Assembly (NCBI GenBank): GCA_037974665.1
Contig: CM075768.1
Coordinates: forward strand, 1,349,501-1,413,500
DNA length: 64,000 nt
Direction: 5' to 3'
Origin: Ehretia macrophylla
Lineage: Eukaryota > Streptophyta > Magnoliopsida > Boraginales > Ehretiaceae
A program made the position numbers and the translations under genes. This document shows positions 10,613 to 22,060 of the stretch, piece by piece. The notes under the pieces are model-generated. The model was given only the letters and a program-made list of their open reading frames with translations. It had not been told where the DNA came from and ran no database searches. Each line of letters opens with the position of its first letter. The first letter of the stretch is position 1.

Positions 10613-13084
10613 TGTCACACCCCAACTCGACCCCTCTTACAATCAGTCAGGACGCAACGGAATTTCGGCAGCATAACGACAGTAACATGAAGATCAGGGC
10701 TTTAAACCAACCCTTAATAACAACATACATCAAACTCCACAAATCACCAACCAACTCCACAATCAAATCAACAACATACAACGCAACTATTTCATACATT
10801 AAATATTCTTTCATCAACTCATTCATAGTTATGCGCCTCCGTTCCAACATAGTACATAGGCTATACATACATATCAAAATAGATTATAAACAAACTTAGC
10901 AACCTAGATCATAACAAAAGAAAGACTACTAAGTTAACATCATTTAGTTCATTATCTTACTACAACTTATACATCATAAATTACAAGGAAAATAAAAGAC
11001 AACTAGGTTAATATACAAGATAATAGAGTATACAACATCTCAAGCATCAAGGACAAGACTCTGGCTCATTGGACTCGGCCACATACGGCACATTTTCCAC
11101 ATTCTCCTCTTCAAGAGGCACGTACCCGTAATCCTGTAAAAGTACACCTGTATGCATGCAATAATAGAGAGTGAGCTTATATAAAATAAGCCCAGTGAGG
11201 ATCCGATAGATCTCGAGCAAGGTCTACTAAACTCCTTGGAATAATCCTTTGAGTCAGTAAACACACAATAACAATAAATAATACTATCATCACATAACTA
11301 TATGACCATTCAATAAGGATACTCTATTTGGTGTAGCTCCAAACGCCATCACGATCTCAACCGTTCTTCTTATAACTCCCCATTACTCACGCACCCGAGG
11401 TACCTCACTAGCCCCTCCCTCCATGACACCTCCGTCATGCGAGCTGGGGGTAGCCTATGGCAGTCATGCCGTTATCAACCCGACAGCCCGACGCTGCCCG
11501 AGAGGTGGCACACACATACCAAGACTCCATATTCATCAATCATCAAACAAGCATAAATCAATCAATCAATTGGGAGATCAGCAACAAGAGTGCCCGATTC
11601 CCGCATTCAATAATAATCAATCAATAACATCAATATAACATCAATATTAAATTAAACAACAAACAACGTAGTTAGATGACAAAGTAGGCCATCTAACCGG
11701 ACATGCATAATATACATAATTAAACTCTAAATTACTCAACAACAACTCACCATTCATCACTCGAACACTACCCAACCATCTAAGGCATCGTTCAAGAAAT
11801 TAAAGAATGACAACCTAAACTTCTAAAATTCATAACTTACAATCTACTAATCCAAACATTGTCAAATCAGTTCCTATCACTCACCCATTCAACCTACTAC
11901 ATTAGCCCTCTCGGAAATCCACCATAACACCTCCAAATCATGCCCGATAACCCTAAAACCCTAAGATGTCATGGCTGGATTTTCCGGATTTTCACACAAA
12001 CAATGTAATCGAAAATTCGGCATTACAACAGCGCTAACACGTAATTATCAAGTATTTAGAAATCGACAGCAATCGATTTCGATCAACACAACTCATTTAA
12101 TTCAACTTTGAACATTTTAATCAAAATTAAATACCCGGAAAATAAAAATTATGCTACATCCGATAGAAATTCGTAGTATTAGTATATAATGATCCCTAGC
12201 ATGCAAGGAGCAATAATCTAACATCAGATTACAATTCTAACGGTTCAATCTTCATTTATACGTAAAAATACAAAAATGACATTTTGAGATCTAGAATTTT
12301 TCTCTCACCTTAGATGCGATATAAGCCTAGGAATGCGTGCTATGCGTGCCCAACAAGCAGAATCCAAGTCGGTGCGAAGTTTCACGGACAAAAACTAGGT
12401 TTTTCTTTGAAAAATTGGATTGAAAGCTTGAGTTTTTCTCTTTCTTTTTCTCCCTATTTTCTCTCGGCAATGTGTGTGTTTGTGGAGTGTGTTTTGTGTT
12501 GTGTGAGTGTGTGTAGGTGATAGTATATAATTTAAAGCTTGGTCAATTAAAAAATGCAAAGTCAAAGTTAGTTTAAATAGGTATTTTTGTGTTTTTAATG
12601 ACTTTAATTGCATTTTAGTGCTCACCAAGTTAAAAATAATTATGCCACCCCCAAGATATCTCAAGTAGATTATTTTTAGGTGACAAGAAGTTTTACAATC
12701 CAACAATTTCACCCGAGTCGGCTTAAAACTCGATTTTCGCAAAAGTCGGTGTAAAATCCCTAATAAATTCTTAAGCCGATTTTTAAAACCGTTTTAATCA
12801 AACACAGGTCTATTAAAGTCCGTGGTCTAGGTCTAGAAGGGTTAAAAAGACCAGTTTCAAAATTATAGCGGACGTGTTTCGAAAACACTATTCACTGAAA
12901 ATCGACGATAAAATTTCTAACTCCGTTTTTGATGAAAATTTCATGAATGCACATTTAGCACGTATTAGAAGTATTGACATCAAAATTATAAGTTTCTAGG
13001 TCCTATAGCACATAAACAGATCATATGCACGCAAAATGAGGTAAAGCACGTAAAACGAGATAAGCAGAAAAGTGGGGTTTCACA
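10613..13084 (-). repeat. Gypsy solo LTR with target duplication ATGAC (2472 bp)
   Basis: It begins TGTCACACCCCAACTCGACC and ends GTGGGGTTTCACA, a TG...CA LTR. ATGAC at 10608-10612 is repeated exactly at 13085-13089, so this is a complete insertion reduced to one LTR. Internal LTR landmarks include GCCCAGTGAGGATC (about 11190) and CGACGCTGCCCGAGAGG (about 11490). A TATA-like TATATAATTTAAAGC lies near 12525. On the minus strand it opens TGTGAAACCCCAC, related to the plus-strand LTR at 17431. Confidence 0.9.
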
Positions 13085-13395
13085 ATGACTTTATCTTCTA
13101 TTCAAAACCTTGACAAGTAAGTAGGTTCAAGTAATTATGAATATATGTCATGTATACTATTAATTGTTCTTATTCGAGTCTTCACAAGGGTTAATAAGAT
13201 AGAATATAGACTTCTGTATTTTGTCCTTATATATACCATGATACTTAGTTATTTTATCCGCTTTCATTCTCATTTTTATGTACTTAGTTGTTTTTGTTGA
13301 GTAAAGGCTTTAGGTTTGTTTATTTATCTGTTTGCAGATATAAGACATGGATTGCCTGAAGATGGTGAGAATAGTAAGCCTTATATGGATTTTCT
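13085..13395 (+). other. Unassigned stretch with a possible exon-like segment
   Basis: After the solo LTR, low-copy-looking sequence continues. Near 13330 TTTGCAGATATAAG resembles a 3' splice site. A short open frame follows, reading IRHGLPEDGENSKPYMDFL before running into the CACTA subterminal repeats. I do not recognise the peptide. It could be a transposase-linked exon of the CACTA element, captured host sequence, or chance. Confidence 0.3.
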
Positions 13396-13782
13396 TCTAT
13401 GCAAGGATGTCGTGCACGATTCTGCGATGAACATGTTGTGACGAAGCATGTAGCCATGCACTTGTGACAACATTTAGCCATGAAATATTGACGAAACAAG
13501 GCCACGAGAATGTGACAAAATTTTTGCCACGATTATACGACAAAATAATTTGCAATGATTTAACCATGAAATGTTTATTTGTGATGAATTTGTGACAAAT
13601 TGTTTCAGCTCGACACAACGTCGCAGATTCGTCACTTTGTGATAAAAATGCAACGATAGATGATTTAGCCACACATTGTTAGGCGACTACTTGGATTTCG
13701 TCGTAATTTCGTCACAAATGCTTATTTGCAACGAAATTGTGACATAAAACTACCGTCACAAAACACCGGTTTTTTTGTAGTG
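13396..13782 (-). mobile_element. CACTA (En/Spm) transposon terminus with subterminal repeats
   Basis: The minus strand from 13782 reads CACTACAAAAAAACCGGTG, the classic plant CACTA end. It is followed by many copies of a short TTGTGACGAAA or TTGTGACAAA-like motif in both orientations through about 13420, for example GTGACGAAGC, GTGACAAAAT, GTCACAAATG and GTGACATAAA. Such subterminal arrays bind the transposase. The 3-bp flank is ATT. No second CACTA end was found in the window, so this is one end of a larger or truncated element. Confidence 0.75.
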
Positions 13783-13823
13783 ATTGATTGATCCACTTGG
13801 GGCTCATTTCCATAAGGTATAAG

Positions 13824-16402
13824 TGTGACACATGAGACTTCTTATCACATCCATAAATAACTGTTGCATAACCTATGTGCATTTATGTGAGCATTTAGAT
13901 ATGCATTTCCTTATTTTAACTAAGGTTACTATTCATAAAAAAATTAACTGTCTAAATTGCTTAAACTAAAATTTTTCCTAGACTACATATCATATAAATG
14001 GAATGGAAAAAATGGTATTTTGTGCATTGGACCTCGAGAGAGTGCATTTAGAAAATGTTTTCATGTATTGTATGAATAGTAAAATGTTAGTTAACATAGT
14101 ATTTGAACTAGTTAGCCTTTACTTGAGTTTTTGAGCTAATTATTGACTAAGTCTTGAGAAAATAGTTAAGTCAATGCATTGACCACCTAACTTATATACT
14201 TAAAACATTTCATTTAGTCTTCATAAGCTTAAAAACAAAAAAACAAAAGCAAAAATCCCTCCCTTGTCCTTCTCTATGCCGTGAGCCAACTAGAAAGGAA
14301 AGAAGAGATTTTCTTCATCCAATCTTGCAATCCAAGCCTTGCCAAACAATATTCAAGGGACTTTCTTAGATGCCAAGCCTTCTCCTAGTCTCCTTGCACG
14401 TTTTTGGTGAGGGAGGTAGCATTAATTTGCATTTTCTATGTTTACGTTAATAATGTCATTTTCTTGAATTGTTAATGTTAGCTTATAAAATGCTCAAATC
14501 TTGTATATTATTGTGTCTACATGCTATAAAGACCAGTTTTATGGAGTTTAATAACTTGGTTATGGTTTGAATGCAAAGAATCAATTGGGGAAGACAATAA
14601 ATAGTACTTTTCTAGGGTTTTGATTAAAATTGCTATTGAGATTGATTTGATGCTATCTATAGGCGCTAGAGATGATAATGAAGGTATATTAATGATTGTA
14701 TAGGGTTAAATTGCTTGGAACTTAAATAAAAGTGCAAAAATAGCTCGGTTTACAAAAGGGTTTCAGGTGTAAAGTAAATCCGGGTTGAATTGGGCATTAT
14801 AATTGGTGTTTTTAGGGTAAATAGGTACTAAATGTGCCTTTCTAACTCTTGGTTGGGCTTCGGTTAAGGTACTTGTAGTGTAAATGCACAAAATGGTAAT
14901 TGGGACTTTTGTGGTGAATGCGGGTATTTGGTTGGTTTCGAGGGCCATAGGGGTGCCATAAAGTGTAGTTAGAAGTATAGAATAGTTCACTTGTGAATCT
15001 AGAATCTTGACTTTTGGTTTGAAGCTAATTAGTCAAAGTTAACAAAGGGGGAAAAGTGGAAAATTGATTGTTTGAGCGCACCTAGTGACTTGTAGATGCT
15101 TATAATGTGTTTAAATGCAATTCTAAAGTAATTGTGAGCTCTTGGTAAAGTTTGTGGCAAATGTGGCATTGACCCCGTTGTGCTCGTATGGTTATTCTTA
15201 TGTTACTGCTTGTATCATACGGTTATTCTTATGTTACTACTTGTATCGTATCGTTATTCTTATGTTGATGCTTATATCGTATAGTTATTTTCATGTTAAT
15301 ACCTATATTGTAAGGGCAATGTACTTTGTTGACCCTCATTTATTATTTTACTTTATATCGCTTCATATTATTATCATATTGTCATTGTCCTTAAGTGCAT
15401 TGCATAGTGGTTGCGCAACCATAGTGTCAAGGGCGGATGTATTAGATATCGGGTGGGCGACAGCGGGTTTGCCAATGGATATTCGATCTCCATGCTGGAG
15501 TACCTCACTTGCTTAGTCCGGAGATTGCCAGGGGGTGTTGGGTCGTAGGATTTTCGGGGTGCATCCGGAGTACACCCACTGGAGTGTTTGGGGTTTATGC
15601 CGACACATTGATCGAGGTTCACGGATCGAGGTCTGTGGTTCGTGATTGAAGATCAAGTGAATTTTGGAGTGTTTGGGGTTAAAGTGAATCATATCTTTTT
15701 TAATGTGTGGCATCCTATTGCTTATTTGTTATGTTAATTGTTTAATGGTTTTGCTTGTACATAAATGTTGCATTGCACGAATCCCCTTATAAATGCTTCC
15801 CGTATACTATTCCCCTCCCTCACTGGGTATACATGATTGTATACTTATTCCTCGTTGCCCACATTTCAGGTATTACAGTGTTAGAAGGAATGTTCGTGCT
15901 TGTGGTGCTTGGCCTTTGCTTGGGAGTCAATGTGTTGTGTGGCCTGGGTTGTAAAGATGTTACTTTTGAGTTGTATGTATTCAAGGAATAAAGAAATGTA
16001 ATTAAGCTTAACTAGGTCATTAGAGTGGTATGATAACCTAGTTTATTTTTTTGCTAGGAATGATAACCTAGTTTATATGGTAGGTTAATGAGGTTTGAGT
16101 TCAATGCATGTATGTGGTTGACTAAAGAGAAAAAGTTAGGATAGTCGTGGAACTTGTAAATCTATATTTGTTGTGTATACTTGTGGTAAACCAAGGCTCG
16201 GATGGGCTTAAGGAGTTGTGATTGTGTTGGACACTGTACTGGTCCATTTATATGCTGTGTACAAGTAAACTGTTTGTCTTATAAACAGGGGAAACTCCAT
16301 CTGTTTCCCCTCATTTTTTCGTGACCTCAGGAATAGAGGAATTGGATTGAAAATAGCATGGTTAATAGAGTCTTCGGTCTCGTGAGGGATTGGGGCGTTA
16401 CA
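13824..16402 (+). repeat. Gypsy LTR, plus orientation, probable solo LTR (about 2.58 kb)
   Basis: It starts TGTGACACATGAG and ends GGATTGGGGCGTTACA. The block at 15520-15610 (GGAGATTGCCAGGGGGTGTT, GGGTCGTAGGATTTTC, TACACCCACTGGAGTG) is the reverse complement of 23440-23530 and 33915-33990, so it belongs to the same family as the solo LTRs at 22603 and 33055. The flanks (ATAAG left, GTAAC right) do not match, so either an edge is misplaced or it was rearranged. It sits beside decayed copia pol. Confidence 0.8.
15181..15313 (+). repeat. 31-bp tandem repeat inside the LTR, about four copies
   Basis: The unit is close to TGCTTGTATCGTATCGTTAT followed by TCTTATGTTAC and recurs at 31-bp spacing with drift between copies. 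It gives a short open frame rich in aromatic residues, which looks like a by-product of the repeat rather than a gene. Confidence 0.85.
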
Positions 16403-17430
16403 GTAACTGTTTTCAAATATTAATGACTAGAGTAGACGACAAGGTTGAAATATACAAGGCATGTCTAGTTTCCAAGGGCTTATCGCCCAAGGCAAGGCAT
16501 TGATTATGACGAGACCCTCTCAAAAGTAGCAATGCTCAAGTCTATTTGGATCAAGCTTACTATAGCAGCACAAAATGACTAGTGGACATCGTAGATGGAT
16601 ATAAAACTGTGTTTCTAAATGGGAAGTTGAGAAGGATGTATACATGGTACAGTCCAAGGGATATCAAGGAATGTTGAGTCCAAGGTATGCAAGATATAAA
16701 CAACCATTTATGGACTAAGGCAAATGTCTCGCAATTGGAGTGATTGTTTTGACATAAAAGTCAAAAGGGTTTGGCTTGGTCCGAAACAAAAGGGAATGTT
16801 GCATGTACAAAAGGTTAGTAGGAGCGAAAGTCATTTTCTTGATGCTTAATGTAGAAGACATACTACACATTTAGAATGTTGTTGGAGCATTAAAGAAATC
16901 GAAGATCTAGCTTTACAAAGCAGTTCTCCATGAAAGACTTGGGAAGCATCCTACATACTAGGTATAAAGATCTATAGAGATAGTCCAAGAAAGATGTTAA
17001 GCTTGTCCTAGTCTACGTACATAGATACTATTCAGAATAGGTATCATATGGATAGTTCTGAGAAGAGGTACATACTCATTTGGAACTAAGATCGTTCTAA
17101 GCATAAGAAACTGTATTTGGTCTAATGCTGAACGAGAATGCATTAAGGGGATTTTGTATGCTTCGGCGGTCGGCTCCCACATGTATGCCATGAATATAAG
17201 AGGGTCGATATAGCTAATTCACTTGGAATGATTAGCAGATATCTGGATGACCTAGAAGGGATTCACTAGTAGGTCGATTATTAAGTATTTAGAGAAATAC
17301 TTAAAACTAGTACCTCATTGATGGAGATATAGAATTTAGCCTAAAGGCTTTATGAATTCAAGCTTCAAATTTGACCATGATAGCAGATCAATGTCAGTCT
17401 TTACATTAACCATTAATGGTGAGCAGTGAC
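16403..17430 (+). pseudogene. Decayed Ty1/copia pol (reverse transcriptase region)
   Basis: In plus-strand frames, fragments resemble the RT domain in order: KARLVSKG with YDETLSKVAMLKSI near 16450-16550, FLNGKL near 16610, FSMKDLG near 16925, and RRSAPTCMP-like text near 17165. These match the ARLVAKG / DETFSPVA / FLNG / F-MKDLG succession of copia RT and the start of RNase H. It is heavily decayed and one of the oldest layers here. Gypsy LTRs abut both sides. Confidence 0.7.
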
Positions 17431-18667
17431 TGTGAAGACCCGATTTTGACCTTATGTGCAATTATGTGTTTATTTGACTTTTATGAGCAAATAACATGTC
17501 TATTTGACTTTAAGGTACAAATATTATGTGTTTCTTTAATTTAGTATCTAATATGTTCAATTATATGAATTACATATGCTTACTAGTTCAAATGTGCTTT
17601 TGAAATTCAATTAAATTGCGAATTGTAGTCTTTTCATCTTATTTGATCACGTAGGATTAAAATTTGTAAATACTAGTTAAAATCAAGTCTAATTTAATCT
17701 TTTATCACCTTACACAATTGCTAGAGTGTTAGAATTGAATTTAGTAGCAAATAACATGATAACTTTGTCATTTGGACTTTTAAAATGCATTTGACCAACA
17801 TTTGACCCTTTGACTTTCTATGTAAGAAAAATATAACCAAAAATTGCACAAAAATCAGCTCTTCTCCTTCCTTTTCAGCTGTGAACCCTAAGCTTGAGGG
17901 AATATCTATTTTTGTGGTATTTTAGCAAAAAGAAGGTGTTAGGAGTGGAACCAAGGGTCAAACCAAACATTTTCGGATTCGTCTTAGTGCATTCTACCTT
18001 TCTACGTATTCTTTTTTCATTTATTTTTCAAAAAATGTGAGGGGCTTTTTCTAACGAAGTTTTCAAAATTCATTATTTACGCTATTTATTGCTAATATTA
18101 CACTTGATTCTTGTTAATTAGGTCTTAGAGAACCTATTTCTTGATTATTAGCTTGTGTAGTACATATTTTGGTATAGTTGTATTGTTTGACTCTTTTGAT
18201 GAATAGTATGCCTATATTTTGGGGAAATCTTGATTCCTAGCATGCATATGGAGTCTATACATGTTCACACATCCTTCTAGCATAGAAAATTATCTTGGTA
18301 TTGTAAAATGGTGCAAGAATTGAGGGGAAAAGGTTGGCTGAAATTTTAGTTTTTTTTGGGCATTTGGGGCTGCCTCTTTTGGCAGTTTTGTACAGGTATT
18401 AGGATGCTTGTTTTGTACCATAATTTGGTTAATATGACTTCTATTTGTTAGGTAAAAATGTGGGTAGGTAAAGATCCACAATTGATTAGAAGAAGCATAC
18501 TAAATTGCTAGTGTTTTGTATTGAATGTAGTTGTAATGCTGTTTTTGTTCTTTTGTGTTGCATGAGTTGTTAAAGCTTGTCTTGGTGGACCTTTTGGGCT
18601 GCCTTGGTGATGTAGTAATGGCTTGCTATGTTGCTTTGATGCTAGGTCATTGTTCAGGGGGTGTTGG
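17431..18667 (+). repeat. Gypsy LTR piece, plus orientation
   Basis: It starts TGTGAAGACCCGATTTTGAC, an opening shared in outline with the LTR at 13084 (TGTGAAACCCCAC, minus). The AT-rich U3-like stretch with repeated GTCTATTTGACTTT-type phrases and a downstream CCTAAGCTTGAGGG region fits the family. It stops where an Angela-like LTR begins at 18668. No coding signal is seen. Confidence 0.6.
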
Positions 18668-19783
18668 TGTTGGAGATATGCCCTAATGCTATATATTTAG
18701 ATGACATATTTTGGAGATATATTGGCATTAACTTGTACCTAATGCATTTATGTCTATATGTTGGTTTACATATTGACTTGTTTGTGACGTTCATATTCTT
18801 TGTCATTCCCATTATATGAATGTGTCCTTAATATTTTTCGGAGACGAAATATATTCTAAAAAGTTTAGAATACGTTGGCATATTTCTTCGATATGATAAA
18901 CATTCAAACTAATTCATAGCCCTCAGATTATTTGACCGGGACTAGAATAATCAAGTATAGGCTATCATATGTAAGTTACCTTTGATTAACATAGAGATGT
19001 TAATGATAAAGGATGGTGAGCCTTGTGCCATAACAGCATAGGGATATGACTAACTTATATATAGGTGATCGTTAGTTGAACGAATCACTGAATGTGACAA
19101 GAATGACTAAAACTACATGACTTTGGATTAATAGTTTGTCAATCGTTGCGAATTGTGCAAATTAATCATTTGACTTGAGAAATTACGGCTGCCGGATATA
19201 TCAGGAGCTAAATTTAGCGTTTGGACAAAGCTCGCCTTCATAAAGGTGAGATTCGGCCTCTCGCAGTTTAGTCTTGTGATACAGAGACCGACAAGTAATT
19301 GTCAAGATAAGATCCGTTAACCTTCGACGTGAGGTGATGTCCTATGCGATCTTATTTCGGATGTTTGAATGAGAAAGTCCTCGGCTGGGGCATAAAGATA
19401 GAATGATGGAAATGAGGTTTTCCATAGGTGTCATCTCTCATTCCACCGAATAGATCTACGCATAGAATCGTTTAGTGGACTTAATCGTATCATGGTTCCC
19501 ACAAAGATAGGGACATATTTAATGGAAGGATCAGACTGTACGCTAATTCGCAACTATAAATAGATTCATAAGAGTTGGACTTCATAACTGTATAAATTGT
19601 CATGATATGTGTGTTGTTAGTGCGTCACTCTTGAACGTGAGGGTATTCCGGAGAATGACGGAGAAATTCCCGGAATAGATTAAAAGCATTTAATAGTCCC
19701 TCATCGCTATACGGTTATAAATCTAGAAAGTCACACACATAAAGAGTATTAAGAATAAAGCATTATTTGAGCTTGTAATTCAT

Positions 19784-19870
19784 ACTAAGAGTATTGAGGC
19801 CAAAGTATAAATACTGAAAGTATTTGGGCCTAAATATAAATACTGAAAGTATTAAGGCCAAAGTGTAAAT
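19784..19870 (+). repeat. 29-bp tandem repeat, three copies
   Basis: Three head-to-tail units of ACTGAAAGTATTNGGCC followed by NAAGTATAAAT lie just upstream of the 24-bp array and TATA box of this LTR. Copies differ at a few positions. Confidence 0.9.
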
Positions 19871-19936
19871 AGAAAAAAGGGTCAATTTTCAATTAATTAT
19901 TCTATTGGGGATTAGAATTAATTATTGGATAGTCTT

Positions 19937-20056
19937 CACTAGAAGACAAAAGACAACTTGCACTAGAAGACAAAACACAAGTTGCATAAAAGGACAAAAG
20001 ACAAATTGTGTAAAAAGACAAAAGACAAGTTACACAAAAAGACAAAAGACAAGTTG
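19937..20056 (+). repeat. 24-bp tandem repeat, five copies
   Basis: The unit is near CACTAGAAGACAAAAGACAA followed by STTG. Five copies run head to tail. Because 24 is a multiple of three, the array keeps an open frame encoding a basic octapeptide repeat (TRRQKTTC-like). It lies 55-175 bp upstream of the LTR TATA box, where enhancer-like repeats sit in several plant retrotransposons; whether it acts so here is inference. Confidence 0.9.
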
Positions 20057-20108
20057 CAAAACACAAAAGACCAAACTACCCTCTCTTGCTAGCATAGGGT
20101 CGGCCAAG

Positions 20109-20124
20109 GCTCTATAAATAGAGC
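20109..20124 (+). promoter_or_regulatory. LTR TATA box within an inverted repeat
   Basis: GCTCTATAAATAGAGC contains a strong TATA core, CTATAAATA, flanked by the perfect inverted arms GCTCTAT and ATAGAGC. Its position late in the LTR marks the U3/R boundary, so transcription would start about 30 bp downstream. Confidence 0.75.
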
Positions 20125-20527
20125 ACATGAAAAGTTCTTTTCATATTCATGCTTGCTAGAATTTTTGGCCAAAGCATAAGCAAGACAAGAAGTCTTCATT
20201 GTCTTCTAGTCTCTTCTTTTGTTCTCTCCCTTTCTCGGTCCAAGCTCGAAGAAACACTTGGTGTTTCTCTTTTGCACTTTCAATTACATACAAGCTTAGC
20301 TCTACTACCGGGAAGCTAGCACATTCACTTGGTTGGTGGAGTTTGCTTTTGGTCGCTCGTGTATATCGATCTAGAACCTTTGCACTTGTGAAGGAGGCTA
20401 CTCCACGCCATCCCTTTTCCATCAACTCTTTCGGCTATCAACGTGAGGTATATCGTTTTATATCTCGTTCACTTTGTAATATATTTGATATATTATATAT
20501 ATTTTGTTTTACATGTTGATTACCATG

Positions 20528-21170
20528 GACTTTACTTCGAAAATGTATGTGATACATTGCTTCTCCTATACCAAATAAAGTTGAATCTAATTTCCCTCTA
20601 GTAAAACCATTTTCAAACAAATATCCACTTAATCTATCATGCCAAGCCAAGGAGCTTATTTTAACCTATAAAAACTTTTTTCGAGTTGAAAGACATGATT
20701 AGGTAATTTGGATCCTCAAGTCTAGGAGATTGTTTTACATAGACTTCTTCTTGAATATAGCTATTTAGAAATGCACTTTTAACATCCATTTTATAAAGCT
20801 TAAAGTTCATAAAGCATGCAAAAGAAAGCAACATACAAATTGACTCAAGTCTTGCGACAGGGGAAAAAGTCTCATCATAGTCTATTCATTCTTCTTGATT
20901 ATATCCTTGTGCAACTAGTCTTGCCTTATTTCTAGTTTCTATATTGGATTCATCTATTTTATTTTTAAAGACCTATTTGGTTCTAATAACGAATTGATTC
21001 TTTGGTCTCTTAACAAGTTTCTATACTTCATTTCTCTCAAATTGATTCAATTCTTCTTGCATAGTAATAATCCAATTTTCATCAAGCTAGACATCTTTAA
21101 CATTATTTGGTTCAATTTGAGAAAAAAAAAAGGCAATGTGTTCACAAAAGGTGTTTAAGTTAGAGTGAGT
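20528..21170 (-). pseudogene. SIRE-like copia reverse transcriptase fragment
   Basis: Minus-strand frames read in the order [22 protein letters not shown], an F-L-Y-MDVKSAFLN-like stretch, then NGFTRGKLDSTLF. The plus-strand text is collinear with 47700-48300 of the SIRE-like element (for example ACTTCTTCTTGAA...ATTTAGAAA). It is a broken RT piece, apparently from a different lineage than the protease/gag next to it at 21171. It lies between an Angela-like LTR and that gag. Confidence 0.75.
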
Positions 21171-22060
21171 TCAAAATTAATAACCTGGTGGTACGAAAAC
21201 TAAGATAAACATCTTCCACTGCAACTGCCCATACTCTTACTCTATTACCAACTCTTAGAGCAAACTCTCATTTCTCAAGCATTCGCATTGTTCGAACTAC
21301 CCGCAATGAATTGCTGATATGAATAGTGGCTCTAGAATCTATGATCCAAGAATCAGTAGAATTAACCACTAAAACTATTTCAATGTTATAACCTAATGAA
21401 GTACCTGTCTTGCTGTTAACAAGGTACATTGGGAGTTTTCTCATCTGATGTCTTTTGACACCAAACACTCCCTTGTTGGGCTTGATATTTGCACCCTTAT
21501 GCTTCCTGTATGATTTGGTTCTCATCCTCATTTTTTCGTTCATCAATGCCTCCAAGTTTTTGAGAAGTGCTACAAGTTGGGTAGGTTCTAGATTTAAGTC
21601 CCTTATTACATGAATGAGCTTGATCTGGTCGAAACTTCTTGGAAGGGTATCCATAACTAGATCTACTTGTTCTCCAGGACAAATTCTTGCCCCCATGAGA
21701 GTGGCTAAATGAAGAAGATTCATTACAACTTGAACATGGTCCTTGATAGATTCTTCTTCTTTCATTTTACACATCATTACATCACATACTATTTTTAAAG
21801 AAGTTAACATGTGTGACGCCACTGTTATATTCTTATGTTGATATCACAAAGTATCTGATAGGGCTCCTAGGACTATCTTGATTATTTTATCATTAGCCCA
21901 ATCCCATCTTTTTTCGGCCTCACGACGATGACTATCTGAATTCTCTAGGACACTAGGTTGAGCTACTGTTAGGACAAACCTAAGGTTGTTCCCTTCTAAC
22001 ACTAGATCTAAGGTCCTTTTCCAATCCTCATAATTTGCACCATACAACTTATTCCTTGTT
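21171..22060 (-). pseudogene. Copia gag and protease remnant
   Basis: Near 22047-21844 the minus strand encodes YGANYEDWKRTLDLVLEG, the N-terminal copia gag motif, with AEKRWDWANDKIIKIVLGAL following. From 21822 come MLTSLKIVCDVMMCKMKEEE, SIKDHVQVVMNLLHLA and DLVMDTLPRSFDQI, the UBN2-type gag core. Around 21370-21340 SWIID with ATIHISNSL marks the aspartic protease start. Order and spacing fit a copia gag-pol N-terminal half. It is broken in several places. Confidence 0.75.

Larger units (their letters stand above)
18668..20527 (+). repeat. Angela/BARE-like copia LTR, plus orientation (about 1.86 kb)
   Basis: It starts TGTTGGAGATATGCCCTAAT, the recognisable opening of Angela/BARE-type LTRs. 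It is collinear with 5644-6080 (plus) and with the minus LTRs ending at 30796 and 41916. It carries a TATA box at 20112 and two tandem arrays upstream of it. The right edge is where LTR text gives way to reverse-strand pol near 20527; no primer site follows. The left flank is GTTGG. Confidence 0.7.

Noticed and set aside
12395-12742. 115-residue minus frame with His/Thr repeats
   Set aside because: Arises from the GTGTGT-rich stretch of the solo LTR at 10613-13084.
15142-15516. 124-residue plus frame rich in Tyr/Val/Leu, membrane-protein-like
   Set aside because: It is generated by the 31-bp tandem repeat and LTR sequence; no start context or homologue recognised.
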